Assembly: GCF_000426445.1 (NCBI RefSeq)
Contig: NZ_KE384526.1
Coordinates: 248,001 to 312,000, forward strand
DNA: 64,000 bases
Source of the DNA: Brevibacterium album DSM 18261
GTDB lineage: Bacteria > Actinomycetota > Actinomycetes > Actinomycetales > Brevibacteriaceae
Reading direction: 5' to 3'
Position numbers and translations under genes: made by a program. Below are positions 1-7,940 of the stretch, in pieces. The first letter of the stretch is position 1, and each line of letters begins with the position of its first letter. The notes beneath the pieces are model-generated. The model ran no database searches, had not been told where the DNA came from, and worked only from the letters and a program-made list of their open reading frames with translations.

Positions 1-417
1 CTTCGAGGACTGCTGGCCTGTGATCGCGAGCACCGGGACGGAGTCCATGTGGGCGTCCGCGAGCGGGGTCACGAGGTTCGTCGCGCCGGGACCGGAGGTC
101 GCCATGCAGACGCCCACCCGGCCCGTCGCCGCGGCATAGCCGGTCGCCGCGTGCCCGGCGCCCTGCTCGTGGCGGACGAGCACGTGGTCGATCTGCTCGG
201 AGTCGAGCATGGGGTCGTAGGTGGGCAGGATCGTGCCGCCGGGGAGGCCGAAGACCGTGTCGACGCCCAGCCTCTCGAGCGTGCGGATGACCGCCTGCGC
301 CCCGGTGATGACCTCGGGCTGGGACGAGGGCGTGCGGCGGACGGTGCCGGGATGCGGCACCGAGGCGGGCGTGGGTGTGTCGGTGCGCTGCGTGCGCGCC
401 GGTGCTGGACCTGCCAC
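1..417 (-). CDS. ilvB: Acetolactate synthase large subunit, N-terminal part (runs off the left edge)
   Basis: These are the first 139 codons of the ThDP-dependent catalytic subunit that makes acetolactate or acetohydroxybutyrate, the first shared step of Val/Leu/Ile synthesis in the cytoplasm. After a Pro/Thr-rich extension of about 30 residues come VFGLPGG (residues 55-61), the catalytic Glu in [10 protein letters not shown] (about 84) and TSGPGATNL (about 106-114), all typical of the N-terminal ThDP-binding domain. The GTG start is chosen because AAGGAG lies 6 nt upstream and because homology starts soon after. A leader peptide and terminator precede it, so it is very probably regulated by attenuation. 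The C-terminal three quarters, and any ilvN/ilvC partners, lie outside the window. Confidence 0.93.
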   Translation of the reverse strand, partial: MAGPAPARTQRTDTPTPASVPHPGTVRRTPSSQPEVITGAQAVIRTLERLGVDTVFGLPGGTILPTYDPMLDSEQIDHVLVRHEQGAGHAATGYAAATGRVGVCMATSGPGATNLVTPLADAHMDSVPVLAITGQQSSK

Positions 418-524
418 GGGTGGCTCCTTCTTGCTGGTCTCGAAGATCTCCTGCTCCCCGCGGACGGCGCCTGGATGGGCGCGTCCGCCGGAGCCTGCCC
501 GCTCCTCGCGCGATCTCCTCGCAC

Positions 525-553
525 AAAAAAACGCCCCTTCTGGTGGAAAGGGC
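525..553 (-). terminator. Attenuator terminator upstream of ilvB
   Basis: Reading leftward, CGCCCTTT and AAGGGGCG form an 8-bp stem with a 7-nt loop, followed directly by a run of seven T. It lies between the branched-chain-rich leader peptide and ilvB, the position expected for a transcription attenuator. Confidence 0.85.
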
Positions 554-574
554 GCGCGGGACGTCGTCAGTGCG

Positions 575-625
575 TCAGCTGCGGGTCTCCGCGCGCTGTG
601 TAATGACGACGAGAAGGACGTTCAT
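575..625 (-). CDS. Leader peptide of the ilvB attenuator, 16 aa
   Basis: The peptide reads [16 protein letters not shown]. Six of its first eight residues after Met are Val, Leu or Ile, the end products of the pathway encoded downstream. It is followed by a hairpin with a T-tract and then ilvB. Stalling of ribosomes on the Val/Leu/Ile codons when these amino acids are scarce would favour an antiterminator and let transcription enter ilvB. There is no Shine-Dalgarno sequence; a TAGCAT -10 box sits 7 nt before the ATG, so the mRNA probably starts at the A of the start codon (leaderless). The role is inferred from composition and position; attenuated ilv operons are known in related actinobacteria. 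Confidence 0.82.
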   Translation of the reverse strand: MNVLLVVITQRAETRS

Positions 626-632
626 GAGAGGA

Positions 633-661
633 ATGCTACATGCGTCACGCAGGACTCCCAA
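633..661 (-). promoter_or_regulatory. Promoter of the ilvB leader
   Basis: On the minus strand TTGGGA and TAGCAT are separated by exactly 17 bp, and the -10 box ends 7 nt before the leader ATG, placing the predicted transcript start on the start codon. Confidence 0.7.
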
Positions 662-764
662 CTCGCGACCCCTGTCGTCCCGCATCGTGGGACGGGCTGG
701 TCTCATGGGTGCTGCCGAGAAGCGCGCTGCCCCGGCACCCGCGGCCTCCCGTACCCTTGCAGGG

Positions 765-2084
765 ATGACCGCGTCCCCCGCCCCCGCCCCGCAGCGCGCG
801 CTCCTCGCATGCGCGCACTACGCCGCCGGCGAATGCCGCTCCTGCACGCTGCTGCCGGTGCCGACCGAGGACCGCCTCGTGCGCGCGCAGGAGGAGCTCG
901 CGCAGCTGCTGGACCCGTTCGCCGAAGGCCCCTCCTCCCCCTGGCTCCCGCCCGTCCGCAGTCCGCTGGCCGGCTTCCGGAACAAGGCGAAGATGGTGGT
1001 GAGCGGCACCGTCGAGGCCCCCGTGCTGGGGATCCTCGACGGGGACGGCGCTGGCGTGGACCTGTCCGACTGCCCGCTCTACCCCGCGCCCGTCCATGCC
1101 GTCCTCACGGCGCTGCCGGCACTCATCCGGCGCGCGCAGGTGCCCCCGTACTCGGTGGCGAGGCGGCGGGGCGAGCTCAAGCACGTGCTGGTGACGGCCT
1201 CGGAGGCCGGCGAGCTCATGGTGCGCTTCGTGCTGCGCAGCGCCGCACCCGTGGAGCGGCTGCGCGAGCACATCGGGCTGCTCACGGAGGCGGTGGCAGG
1301 GGTGCGGGTGGTGACGGCGAACCTCCAGCCCGAGCCCGCCGCACTGCTGGAGGGGCCCGAGGAGATCCCCGTGTGGGGCGAGGAGGCGCTCACGGTGCGG
1401 CAGGGCCGGGTGCCGCTGCGCGTGCGGCCCCAGTCGTTCCTCCAGACGAACACAGCCGTGGCCTCGCAGCTGTACGAGCAGGTGGCACAGTGGGCAGACG
1501 CCGCCGAGGCCGGGTTCCGGGAGCAGGGGCATGAGGCTGCCCTCCGCGAGGAGCGGACCGGGACTGCCGACCCCGCCGACGGTCGCGGGCGCCCCTATGT
1601 CGTCTGGGACCTGTTCTGCGGCGTAGGCGGCTTCGCACTGCACTGTGCACTGCCCTCTGCGCGTCCCCCGGCAGACGGCGAGCACGGCGGCGCGGGGCAG
1701 CGCGGCCGTCGTCGCGTCATCGGGGTCGAGGTCTCGGAGCAGGCCATCGGGTCCGCGCGTGCGACGGCGGCCGAGCTCGGCCTCGACGCCGAGTTCCACG
1801 CCGCCGATGCCGGGCTGTTCGCCGCGGACGGCGAATCCACTCTCCCCCGGCCGGACCTCCTCATCGTGAATCCGCCTCGGCGGGGGCTGGGTCGCGACCT
1901 CGCCGCGTGGGTGGAGAGCTCCGGCATTCCCGATGTCGTCTACTCCAGCTGCAATCCGCGCACCCTCGCCCGCGATCTCGCGGACATGCCCTCCTACCGG
2001 ATCACGGGCGCCCGCGTGCTCGACATGTTCCCGCACACCGCGCACACCGAGGTCGTCGTCCGGCTGCGGAGGGCAGGCGTCTGA
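765..2084 (+). CDS. rlmC: 23S rRNA (uracil(747)-C5)-methyltransferase, RlmC/RumB-like
   Basis: A 439-aa SAM-dependent RNA m5U methyltransferase of the TrmA/RumA/RumB superfamily. Near the N-terminus CAHYAAGECRSC with following cysteines fits the small Fe-S-type cysteine cluster seen in RumA/RumB. The C-terminal half carries the SAM site DLFCGVGGFALHC, the NPPRRGLG motif and the nucleophile loop YSSCNPRTLARDL, whose Cys attacks the uracil C6. An insertion of about 40 residues rich in Asp/Gly separates the RNA-binding part from the SAM motif. The ATG at 765 fits because cysteine-cluster homology begins about 10 residues later and a TACCCT -10-like box lies 7 nt upstream, suggesting a leaderless message; there is no good ribosome site. 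Assignment to U747 rather than another m5U position is by overall resemblance. Confidence 0.85.
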   Translation: MTASPAPAPQRALLACAHYAAGECRSCTLLPVPTEDRLVRAQEELAQLLDPFAEGPSSPWLPPVRSPLAGFRNKAKMVVSGTVEAPVLGILDGDGAGVDLSDCPLYPAPVHAVLTALPALIRRAQVPPYSVARRRGELKHVLVTASEAGELMVRFVLRSAAPVERLREHIGLLTEAVAGVRVVTANLQPEPAALLEGPEEIPVWGEEALTVRQGRVPLRVRPQSFLQTNTAVASQLYEQVAQWADAAEAGFREQGHEAALREERTGTADPADGRGRPYVVWDLFCGVGGFALHCALPSARPPADGEHGGAGQRGRRRVIGVEVSEQAIGSARATAAELGLDAEFHAADAGLFAADGESTLPRPDLLIVNPPRRGLGRDLAAWVESSGIPDVVYSSCNPRTLARDLADMPSYRITGARVLDMFPHTAHTEVVVRLRRAGV

Positions 2085-2129
2085 ACGGCGCGGGGCGGCG
2101 AGGTGCGGGCGGCTGAGCCGCGCGCCGGA

Positions 2130-2762
2130 TCAGTCCGCGAGCACCGGCCAGGGGTGCGTCGTCCTGTCGTCGGAGTCCAGCAGGCCGGCGATCCAGCCGT
2201 CGACCCCGCCGGACTGCATGCGCAGACCCTTCCGCAGCAGCCCCTCGTACCGGAAGCCGAGGGCGCGGGCGGTGCGGGCGGAGGCGATGTTGCCGACCTT
2301 GGCCCGCCAGATGATGCGCTCCAGCGCCATGCCCTCGGCGGAGAAGCCCCAGTCGAGCACTGCCGTCGCAGCCTCGGCGAGCAGGCCCCGGCCGCGGGCG
2401 GAGGGAGCGAGCCAGTAGCCGATCTCCGCGGCCCCGGGCCCGTTCCGGCTGAGGCTGATCATGCCGACGAGGGCAGAGGCGTCGGGGAAGGCAGGGTCGT
2501 CAGGGAAGGTCGAGGCGTCGGGGCGGCCGCGATCTGCGGCGCCTGCTCCCGTGCGGATGGCCCAGGTGTGCTCCGCGTCCTTCTCCCACCCCTGCGCCGT
2601 GAGCGCGACGAACCCCTCCGCGTGCGCGCAGGTGTAGGGCGAGGGCACCGTCGTCCAGCGCTGGATGTCGGGGTCCTGGCAGACGGCGAAGATCGCGTCC
2701 TCGTCCGCTGCGGTCGGAGCGCTGAGTTCGAGCCGCGGGGTCGTGAGGGTCACCGGTTCCAT
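2130..2762 (-). CDS. GNAT-family N-acetyltransferase (RimJ/RimL-like)
   Basis: A 210-aa acetyltransferase that would transfer acetyl from acetyl-CoA to an amine; the substrate is unknown. It opens with TLTTPRLELSAPTAADEDAIF, the usual start of the RimJ/RimL subfamily. The acetyl-CoA loop is seen as EIGYWLAPSARGRGL (R/Q-x-x-G-x-G/A motif), followed by NIASARTARALGFRYEG, the conserved Asn-Ala-S-helix. It is convergent with rlmC and divergent from the ABC exporter. A TAGGCT -10 box lies 6 nt before the ATG, so it is probably leaderless. Confidence 0.85.
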   Translation of the reverse strand: MEPVTLTTPRLELSAPTAADEDAIFAVCQDPDIQRWTTVPSPYTCAHAEGFVALTAQGWEKDAEHTWAIRTGAGAADRGRPDASTFPDDPAFPDASALVGMISLSRNGPGAAEIGYWLAPSARGRGLLAEAATAVLDWGFSAEGMALERIIWRAKVGNIASARTARALGFRYEGLLRKGLRMQSGGVDGWIAGLLDSDDRTTHPWPVLAD

Positions 2763-2868
2763 CCCGTCAGCCTATCCGCCGCGCACTCGGGCCCGTCCGC
2801 ACCTGCATCGCACCGGTGAACCCGTCTCTCGCATCCTCGGCGTCCGTGGCTTCCCCTAGGCTCGGAGC

Positions 2869-4701
2869 ATGCGCATCCTCCTGCGGTTCTGGCCCGATAT
2901 CCGCCCCCGCGCGGGGCGCTATCTGGTGAGCATCCTCCTCGCGCTGGCCTCGACCGGCGTCTCCCTCCTCATCCCCGTGCTCACGGGGCGGGCGGTCGAC
3001 GGGCCGATCGCGGAGCGCAGCCTCACCGGGCTCGCCGTCCTCACGGGCCTCGTGGTCCTCGTAGGCACCGCCGAGGCCGTCCTCCAGCTCGTCCGCCGCC
3101 TCCTGACTGCGGGGATGACGGCGGACTGGGAGGTGCAGTGGCGCCACCGCCTGTACCGGCACCTGCAGCGGCTCGACGCGGCCCGGCACGACGAATGGGA
3201 CTCCGGCCAGATGCTCTCCCGCGCCACCAACGACCTCTCACAGCTGCGGCGCTTCTTCGCCTTCGGCTTCCCGTTCCTCGTCATCACCCCCGTCGTCGTG
3301 GTGCTCGGCGGGATCGTCCTCGCATTCATCGAGCCGGTGTTCGCCCTCGTCCTCGTGCTCATGGCGATCCCCACGATGGCCGGTGTCGCCTGGTTCAACG
3401 CCAGGTACAAACTGGCCTCCCGCGCCGCCCAGGACGCAATGGGCGAGGTCTCGACCTCCGTCGAGGAGTCCGTGCAGGGCATCCGCGTCCTCCTCTCCTT
3501 CGGCAGGAGCCCCTGGGCCGCGCAGCGCTTCCGCGGGATCGTCGAGCGGCTGCGCGGCCACGAACTGCGCAAGGTGCGGCTCGACGCTTGGCTGTTCGGC
3601 GTCGTCATGCTCCTGCCGCAGCTCGCCCAGGCCGCGATCGCCGGACTGGGGGCGTGGGGCGTGGTCGCGGGCTGGGCCACCCTGGGCGAGGTGGTCGCGG
3701 CGGTGACGCTCATGATGTACCTGCGCATGCCCATCGAGATGTTCGGCTTCCTCCTCTCCGATGCGCTCATGTCGCTCACCGCCGCCGCCCGCTACTGGGA
3801 GCTCATGGACATCGAACCGCGCATCGTCTCTCCCGGGAGCGCACGGGAGCAGAACCCCGAGCCGGGAGGCTCGGACGAGGGAGTCATCGAGTTCGACCGG
3901 GTCGGCTTCGTGCACGAGGACGCGGAGCTGCCCGTGCTCGACGGGATCTCGCTGCGGGTGGAAGCCGGGGAGACCCTCGCACTCGTGGGCACCACCGGCG
4001 GAGGAAAGACGACGCTGGCCGCTCTCGTCCCGCGACTCTTCGACGCGACGGCGGGAAGCGTGCGGGTGGACGGCACGGATGTGCGAGAGCAGCCGCTCGC
4101 CCGCCTGCGCTCGCGGGTGGGCGTGGCCTTCGAGGAGCCGATCCTCTTCTCCGCCACGGTGCGGGAGAACGTCCTCATGGGCGCGCAGTCGGCAGAGCGG
4201 GCCAGTGCCGGGGATGCGGCTGGTCCCGTAGAGGGAGCCGCTCCTCCGGAGGGAGCCGGGGAGGCCGCGGCCCTCGGGGATGCCGCTGCCCTCACAGATG
4301 CGCGGATCTGGGAGGCTCTCGAGGTCGCACAGGCCGCGGACTTCGTCGCCGAGCTCCCGGACCGGCTCGAGACGCAGGTGGGCGAGCAGGGGCTCGCGCT
4401 CTCCGGCGGTCAGCGGCAGCGGATCGCGCTGGCCCGGGCGGTGGCCGGGCGTCCGCAGTTCCTCGTGCTCGACGATCCGCTCTCCGCCGTGGACGTCGAC
4501 ACGGAGGACCGGGTGCAGCAGCGTCTGCGCGAGGCCCTCTCGCACACCACCGCGCTCATCGTCGCCCACCGGCCCTCGACCGCCGCGCTGGCCGATCGCG
4601 TCGCCGTCCTCGAGGATGGCCGCATCGCGGCGGTGGGCGGGCACGAGGAGCTGCTGGCGACTTCGGCGGCCTACCGCGAGCTGATGGGAGCGCACGCATG
4701 A
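2869..4701 (+). CDS. ABC exporter half-transporter with degenerate ATP site (subunit 1)
   Basis: A 610-aa membrane protein: an N-terminal six-helix exporter domain (roughly residues 15-310) and a C-terminal nucleotide-binding domain. Walker A is GTTGGGKTT, the signature is LSGGQRQRIALARA, and Walker B is LVLDDPLSAVD, with Asp replacing the usual catalytic Glu. A roughly 40-residue Ala/Gly/Glu-rich insert sits between the Q-loop and the signature. It overlaps the next gene by 4 bp (ATGA), so the two should form a heterodimeric exporter with one canonical and one non-catalytic ATP site, like known BmrCD/TM287-288-type pumps. The cargo (drug, lipid or peptide) cannot be told. TAGGCT lies 6 nt upstream of the ATG, pointing to a leaderless start. 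Confidence 0.9.
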   Translation: MRILLRFWPDIRPRAGRYLVSILLALASTGVSLLIPVLTGRAVDGPIAERSLTGLAVLTGLVVLVGTAEAVLQLVRRLLTAGMTADWEVQWRHRLYRHLQRLDAARHDEWDSGQMLSRATNDLSQLRRFFAFGFPFLVITPVVVVLGGIVLAFIEPVFALVLVLMAIPTMAGVAWFNARYKLASRAAQDAMGEVSTSVEESVQGIRVLLSFGRSPWAAQRFRGIVERLRGHELRKVRLDAWLFGVVMLLPQLAQAAIAGLGAWGVVAGWATLGEVVAAVTLMMYLRMPIEMFGFLLSDALMSLTAAARYWELMDIEPRIVSPGSAREQNPEPGGSDEGVIEFDRVGFVHEDAELPVLDGISLRVEAGETLALVGTTGGGKTTLAALVPRLFDATAGSVRVDGTDVREQPLARLRSRVGVAFEEPILFSATVRENVLMGAQSAERASAGDAAGPVEGAAPPEGAGEAAALGDAAALTDARIWEALEVAQAADFVAELPDRLETQVGEQGLALSGGQRQRIALARAVAGRPQFLVLDDPLSAVDVDTEDRVQQRLREALSHTTALIVAHRPSTAALADRVAVLEDGRIAAVGGHEELLATSAAYRELMGAHA

Positions 4702-6683
4702 CCCAGAACTCCCCGGCAGCACAGGATTCCCAGGCGGAGCGGAACCCCCATGCGGTGCAGGTCTCTGCGGAGCAGCAGGCCTCACCGAGCACGCAGACCT
4801 CCAGGTCGAGTCGCAGTCCCGAGGAGCCGGACACCCTGCCTCCCGACATCGCGGTCCGTGCCCGCAGGCTGCTCGTGGAGCTCGTCCGCCCGCAGCTGCG
4901 GGGCTACGCGCTCCTCGTGACCCTGCTGGCGGCGTTCGGGCTCGGCAATGCGATCGGACCGGTCCTCATCGCACACGCCCTCGACTCCGGGATCCCGGGG
5001 GCGATCGCGGGCGACTCCTGGGCCCTCGCCGCTCCCCTGCTCGCCTTCGTCCTGGTCACAGCGGCCTCCGGCGTCTTCGACTTCACCTCGACCCGGCTCA
5101 CGGGCACCCTCGCGCAGCGCCTCATGGTCACGCTGCGGCGCCGGCTGTTCGACCACGTCCAGCGCCTGGGCATCGGATACCACGAGCGGTCCACCTCGGG
5201 CCGTCTCGTGGCCCGGCAGACCTCGGACATGGAGAACATCCAGATCTTCCTCTCCGGCTCGCTGCAGGAGATGGCGATCGGGCTGAGCACCATGACCGTC
5301 ATCGCCGTGGCCCTCGCGGTCATGGACTGGCGCCTCGCCCTCGTGATCTTCGCCGGCTTCGTCCCCCTCCTGTGGGTGTCGATCGCCTCCAACCGCGCAC
5401 AGCGGCGCAACCAGCGCCGGACCCGCACCGCGATCGCCAGGGTGATCGTCCACGTGGTCGAGACGCTGGGCGGCATCCGCGCGATCCAGTCCTTCCGCCG
5501 CGAGGAGGCCAATGAGCTCCGGCTGCGGCAGGAAGACGCCGCCTACCGCTCCGCCACCGCCGCGAGTCTGCGAAACGTGGGCTGGTTCGCCGCCTCGACC
5601 CGGTGGATCGGCAATCTGTCGATGGCCGCCGTCCTCTTCGCGGGCGGCTGGCTGGTGATCGGGGACGGCCTGCAGGTGGGTGTGCTCACCGCTTTCCTCC
5701 TCTACGTCCGCCGCTTCTACGGACCGCTCGACGAGCTCGTCCAGGCATTCACGATGTACCAGTCGGCTCAGGCCGCGCTGGAGAAGGTCACGGCGGTGCT
5801 GGACGCCGAGCCCGAGGTCGTGGAACCGGTTCGCCCGGTTCCACTCCCGGCCGCGCCCGGGCCCGCGGGCGCCAGGCCCGCCGCGGAGGGTGCTGGGCCG
5901 ACCGGGTGCACCGCGGCCGGCGACGACGGCACCGCCTCCGCCTCCGCCGGGCGCACCGTGTCCTTCGCAGGCGTGTCCTTCTCCTATGCGGGCGGAGAGC
6001 CCGTGCTGCGGCCCTTCGATCTCACGATCCCCGCCGGCGAGACCGTCGCGCTCGTGGGGCAGACAGGTGCGGGCAAGTCCACGCTCGTCAAGCTGCTCAC
6101 CCGGTTCTACGACCCCTCGGAGGGGCATATCCGCATCGACGGGGTGGATCTGCGGGATCTCGCGGACGCGCAGCTGCGCCGCTCCGTCGTCATGGTCACG
6201 CAGGAGTCGTACCTGTTCGGAGGGACCATCGGGGACAACATCAGGATCGGCCGGCCCGAGGCCACGGACGCTCAGGTGCGCGCCGCGGCGGAGGCCGTGG
6301 GCCTGGCTCCGTTCATCGCCCGCATGCCGGCCGGCTACGAGACGGATGTGAGGAAGCGCGGCGGACGCCTGTCCTCGGGCCAGCGGCAGCTCGTGAGCTT
6401 CGCACGGGCCTTCCTCGCCGACCCCGATGTGCTGGTCCTCGACGAGGCCACCGCGCACCTCGACATCCCCTCCGAGCGGCAGGTCCAGGAGGCGCTGGCG
6501 ACCGTGCTGGAGGGCCGCACCGCGGTCATCATCGCCCACCGCCTCTCGACGGTGGACATCGCCGACCGCGTGCTCGTCATGGAGCATGGGGAGATCGTGG
6601 AGGACGGCGCACCGACAGATCTCATCGCCGCGGGCGGCCGCTTCGCGAGCCTGCACGAGGCCTGGGAGGAGTCGAGGGCATAG
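4698..6683 (+). CDS. ABC exporter half-transporter, catalytic subunit (subunit 2)
   Basis: A 661-aa partner of the preceding gene. After a hydrophilic Gln/Ser-rich N-terminus of about 55 residues comes a six-helix exporter domain, a Pro/Ala-rich linker (about 375-415) and a nucleotide-binding domain with Walker A GQTGAGKST, signature LSSGQRQLVSFARA and Walker B VLVLDEATAHLD. The catalytic Glu is present here, unlike in subunit 1. The start is fixed by the ATGA overlap with the upstream stop. Together they probably form one heterodimeric efflux pump in the cytoplasmic membrane. Confidence 0.9.
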   Translation: MTQNSPAAQDSQAERNPHAVQVSAEQQASPSTQTSRSSRSPEEPDTLPPDIAVRARRLLVELVRPQLRGYALLVTLLAAFGLGNAIGPVLIAHALDSGIPGAIAGDSWALAAPLLAFVLVTAASGVFDFTSTRLTGTLAQRLMVTLRRRLFDHVQRLGIGYHERSTSGRLVARQTSDMENIQIFLSGSLQEMAIGLSTMTVIAVALAVMDWRLALVIFAGFVPLLWVSIASNRAQRRNQRRTRTAIARVIVHVVETLGGIRAIQSFRREEANELRLRQEDAAYRSATAASLRNVGWFAASTRWIGNLSMAAVLFAGGWLVIGDGLQVGVLTAFLLYVRRFYGPLDELVQAFTMYQSAQAALEKVTAVLDAEPEVVEPVRPVPLPAAPGPAGARPAAEGAGPTGCTAAGDDGTASASAGRTVSFAGVSFSYAGGEPVLRPFDLTIPAGETVALVGQTGAGKSTLVKLLTRFYDPSEGHIRIDGVDLRDLADAQLRRSVVMVTQESYLFGGTIGDNIRIGRPEATDAQVRAAAEAVGLAPFIARMPAGYETDVRKRGGRLSSGQRQLVSFARAFLADPDVLVLDEATAHLDIPSERQVQEALATVLEGRTAVIIAHRLSTVDIADRVLVMEHGEIVEDGAPTDLIAAGGRFASLHEAWEESRA

Positions 6684-6827
6684 GGACGGAATCTTCGGAG
6701 GCCCACCGGTGTTATCCGGGTACGACGAGCCTCCGTTCGGCCGTCGGATTCGGCCCTCGGCGGAACGGACCGCCTCGTCCGGGACGGCACTGCACAGCGA
6801 ACACGCCGTCCCCAGGGAGGGAGGATC

Positions 6828-7040
6828 ATGTTCCCGCACAGCGCAGCTCTTCTCACATCGCACGGCCGCGAGGGCTTCGGGCCGCTGTTCCGGCTCGGCA
6901 ACCGGCTGCAGTACCTGCTCCTGTGGGTCTTCGGACCTGCGCGCCTGTCCCATGCGCAGGATCCGCGCGAACAGCTCACCCGCGAGTACCGGCGCAGGAA
7001 GGAACTCGCGAGGGGCGCCGCAGACGGCCACGGGGCCTGA
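6828..7040 (+). CDS. Small conserved protein, paralogue A (70 aa)
   Basis: Family not recognised by name. The centre, residues about 20-60, has a hydrophobic-aromatic stretch (LFRLGNRLQYLLLWVFGPAR) followed by a basic helix (REQLTREYRRRKEL). The same pattern occurs in the 68-aa protein at 7644-7850 on the other side of the MarR gene, so the two are duplicates. The ATG is preceded by GGAGGGAGGAT. One short membrane-touching helix plus a basic tail is possible. The function is unknown; the context suggests a link to the OhrR/MarR regulator and the FAD reductase. Confidence 0.7.
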   Translation: MFPHSAALLTSHGREGFGPLFRLGNRLQYLLLWVFGPARLSHAQDPREQLTREYRRRKELARGAADGHGA

Positions 7041-7077
7041 GCACACCACTCTGAGAGATGGGCTCCGGGCGGACGCC

Positions 7078-7545
7078 TCAGGCGCCGGCCGAGTCTCCCC
7101 CGTGCCGCTCCGCCGCGTCCGCACGGTCGATGAGGTCGTGCAGGGTGTCCCGCAGCGAGGCCAGCTCCTCCGCATCCATGTCCAGGATGCGGAGGATGCT
7201 GGGCGGAATGGCCAGCGCCTCGGCCCGCAGCGCGCGCCCTGCCGAGGTGAGTTCGACCAGGCGCACCCGCTCATCGGAGGCGGCGTGGACGCGCTTCACG
7301 TATCCGGACCGCTCCAGTCTCGCCACGAGCGGGGAGAGCGTGGCCGGCTCGAGGTGCACGGAGCGCGCGAGATCGCTCTGCCGTCGGGGACTCTCCTCCC
7401 AGAGCGCGAGCATCACGAGGTACTGCGGATGCGTCAGTCCCATGGGCCCGAGCAGAGGACCGTAGAGGCCGATCACCTTGCGGGAGGCCACCGCGAGGGC
7501 GAAGCACACCTGTGCGTCGAGCCGGAGCAGATCGTCGTCGTCCAC
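7078..7545 (-). CDS. MarR-family regulator, OhrR-like (redox-sensing)
   Basis: A 155-aa winged-helix repressor. The beginning LLRLDAQVCFALAVASR contains the single N-terminal Cys typical of organic-hydroperoxide sensors of the OhrR group, followed by GLTHPQYLVMLALWE and the wing region SDERVRLVELTSAG. The GTG at 7545 is preferred over the ATG 69 nt upstream because the family begins here and because the longer version would run through the palindromic operator at 7590-7601. It is divergent from the small-protein/FAD-reductase unit that it probably controls, and probably represses itself. Peroxide or another electrophile is the likely signal; this is inferred from the Cys. Confidence 0.85.
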   Translation of the reverse strand: MDDDDLLRLDAQVCFALAVASRKVIGLYGPLLGPMGLTHPQYLVMLALWEESPRRQSDLARSVHLEPATLSPLVARLERSGYVKRVHAASDERVRLVELTSAGRALRAEALAIPPSILRILDMDAEELASLRDTLHDLIDRADAAERHGGDSAGA

Positions 7546-7581
7546 GCTCCGAGGGTACGCCACCTCCGCCTCCTCCCCCAC

Positions 7582-7601
7582 TGCTATAGTTAGTGCACTA
7601 A
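7582..7601 (+). promoter_or_regulatory. Extended -10 promoter and MarR operator
   Basis: An extended -10 (TGCTATAGT) is followed at once by the perfect 12-bp palindrome TTAGTGCACTAA (7590-7601), overlapping the expected transcript start of the gene at 7644. The palindrome lies in the divergent region between the MarR-type gene and that gene, as expected for an autoregulated repressor. Confidence 0.75.
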
Positions 7602-7643
7602 TTAATTGCGCCATGCGCCCGCAGTCCGTCGAGAAGGGACGCC

Positions 7644-7850
7644 ATGCCCGCGAACGATCCCCCTCAGCAGAAGCCCACGGGAGACGACAGCTTCAGCCTG
7701 TTCTTCAGGTTCTGGAACCGCTTCGAGTACATGGTCCTGCACGTGATCGGCCCGCCCCGCCTGAGCGAGTCCATGGACCCTCGCGCCCGGCTCCAGCGCG
7801 AGTACGAGCGCAGGAGGGAGCTCCACGAACAGTGGCAGGCCTCGCGGTGA
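7644..7850 (+). CDS. Small conserved protein, paralogue B (68 aa)
   Basis: Paralogue of the 6828-7040 protein: FFRFWNRFEYMVLHVIGPPR and REYERRREL align with the corresponding parts of paralogue A. It starts 91 bp upstream of the FAD reductase on the same strand and downstream of the palindromic operator, so it is the first gene of the putative MarR-controlled unit. The function is unknown. AGAAGGGACG upstream is an acceptable ribosome site. Confidence 0.72.
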   Translation: MPANDPPQQKPTGDDSFSLFFRFWNRFEYMVLHVIGPPRLSESMDPRARLQREYERRRELHEQWQASR

Positions 7851-7940
7851 GCTGAGACACTGGCAGAAGCGGACCGAGGCCGGCTGGCCCCGGCCGCCGA
7901 GCGCCGACCGGCACCCGAGGGGAACTGGAGGACAGGCACC

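Noticed and set aside
645..2045. 466-codon open frame on the minus strand opposite rlmC
   Set aside because: It is antisense to a well-supported gene, has no ribosome site or recognisable domain, and its Gly/Arg/His-rich composition is what high G+C antisense frames look like.
4782..7274. 830-codon minus-strand frame across the ABC exporter genes
   Set aside because: Spans two genes and intergenic DNA; low-complexity composition; pure frame shadow.
7546..7614. 23-residue N-terminal extension of the OhrR-like protein from an ATG at 7614
   Set aside because: It would translate through the palindromic operator, and OhrR homology starts at the later GTG.
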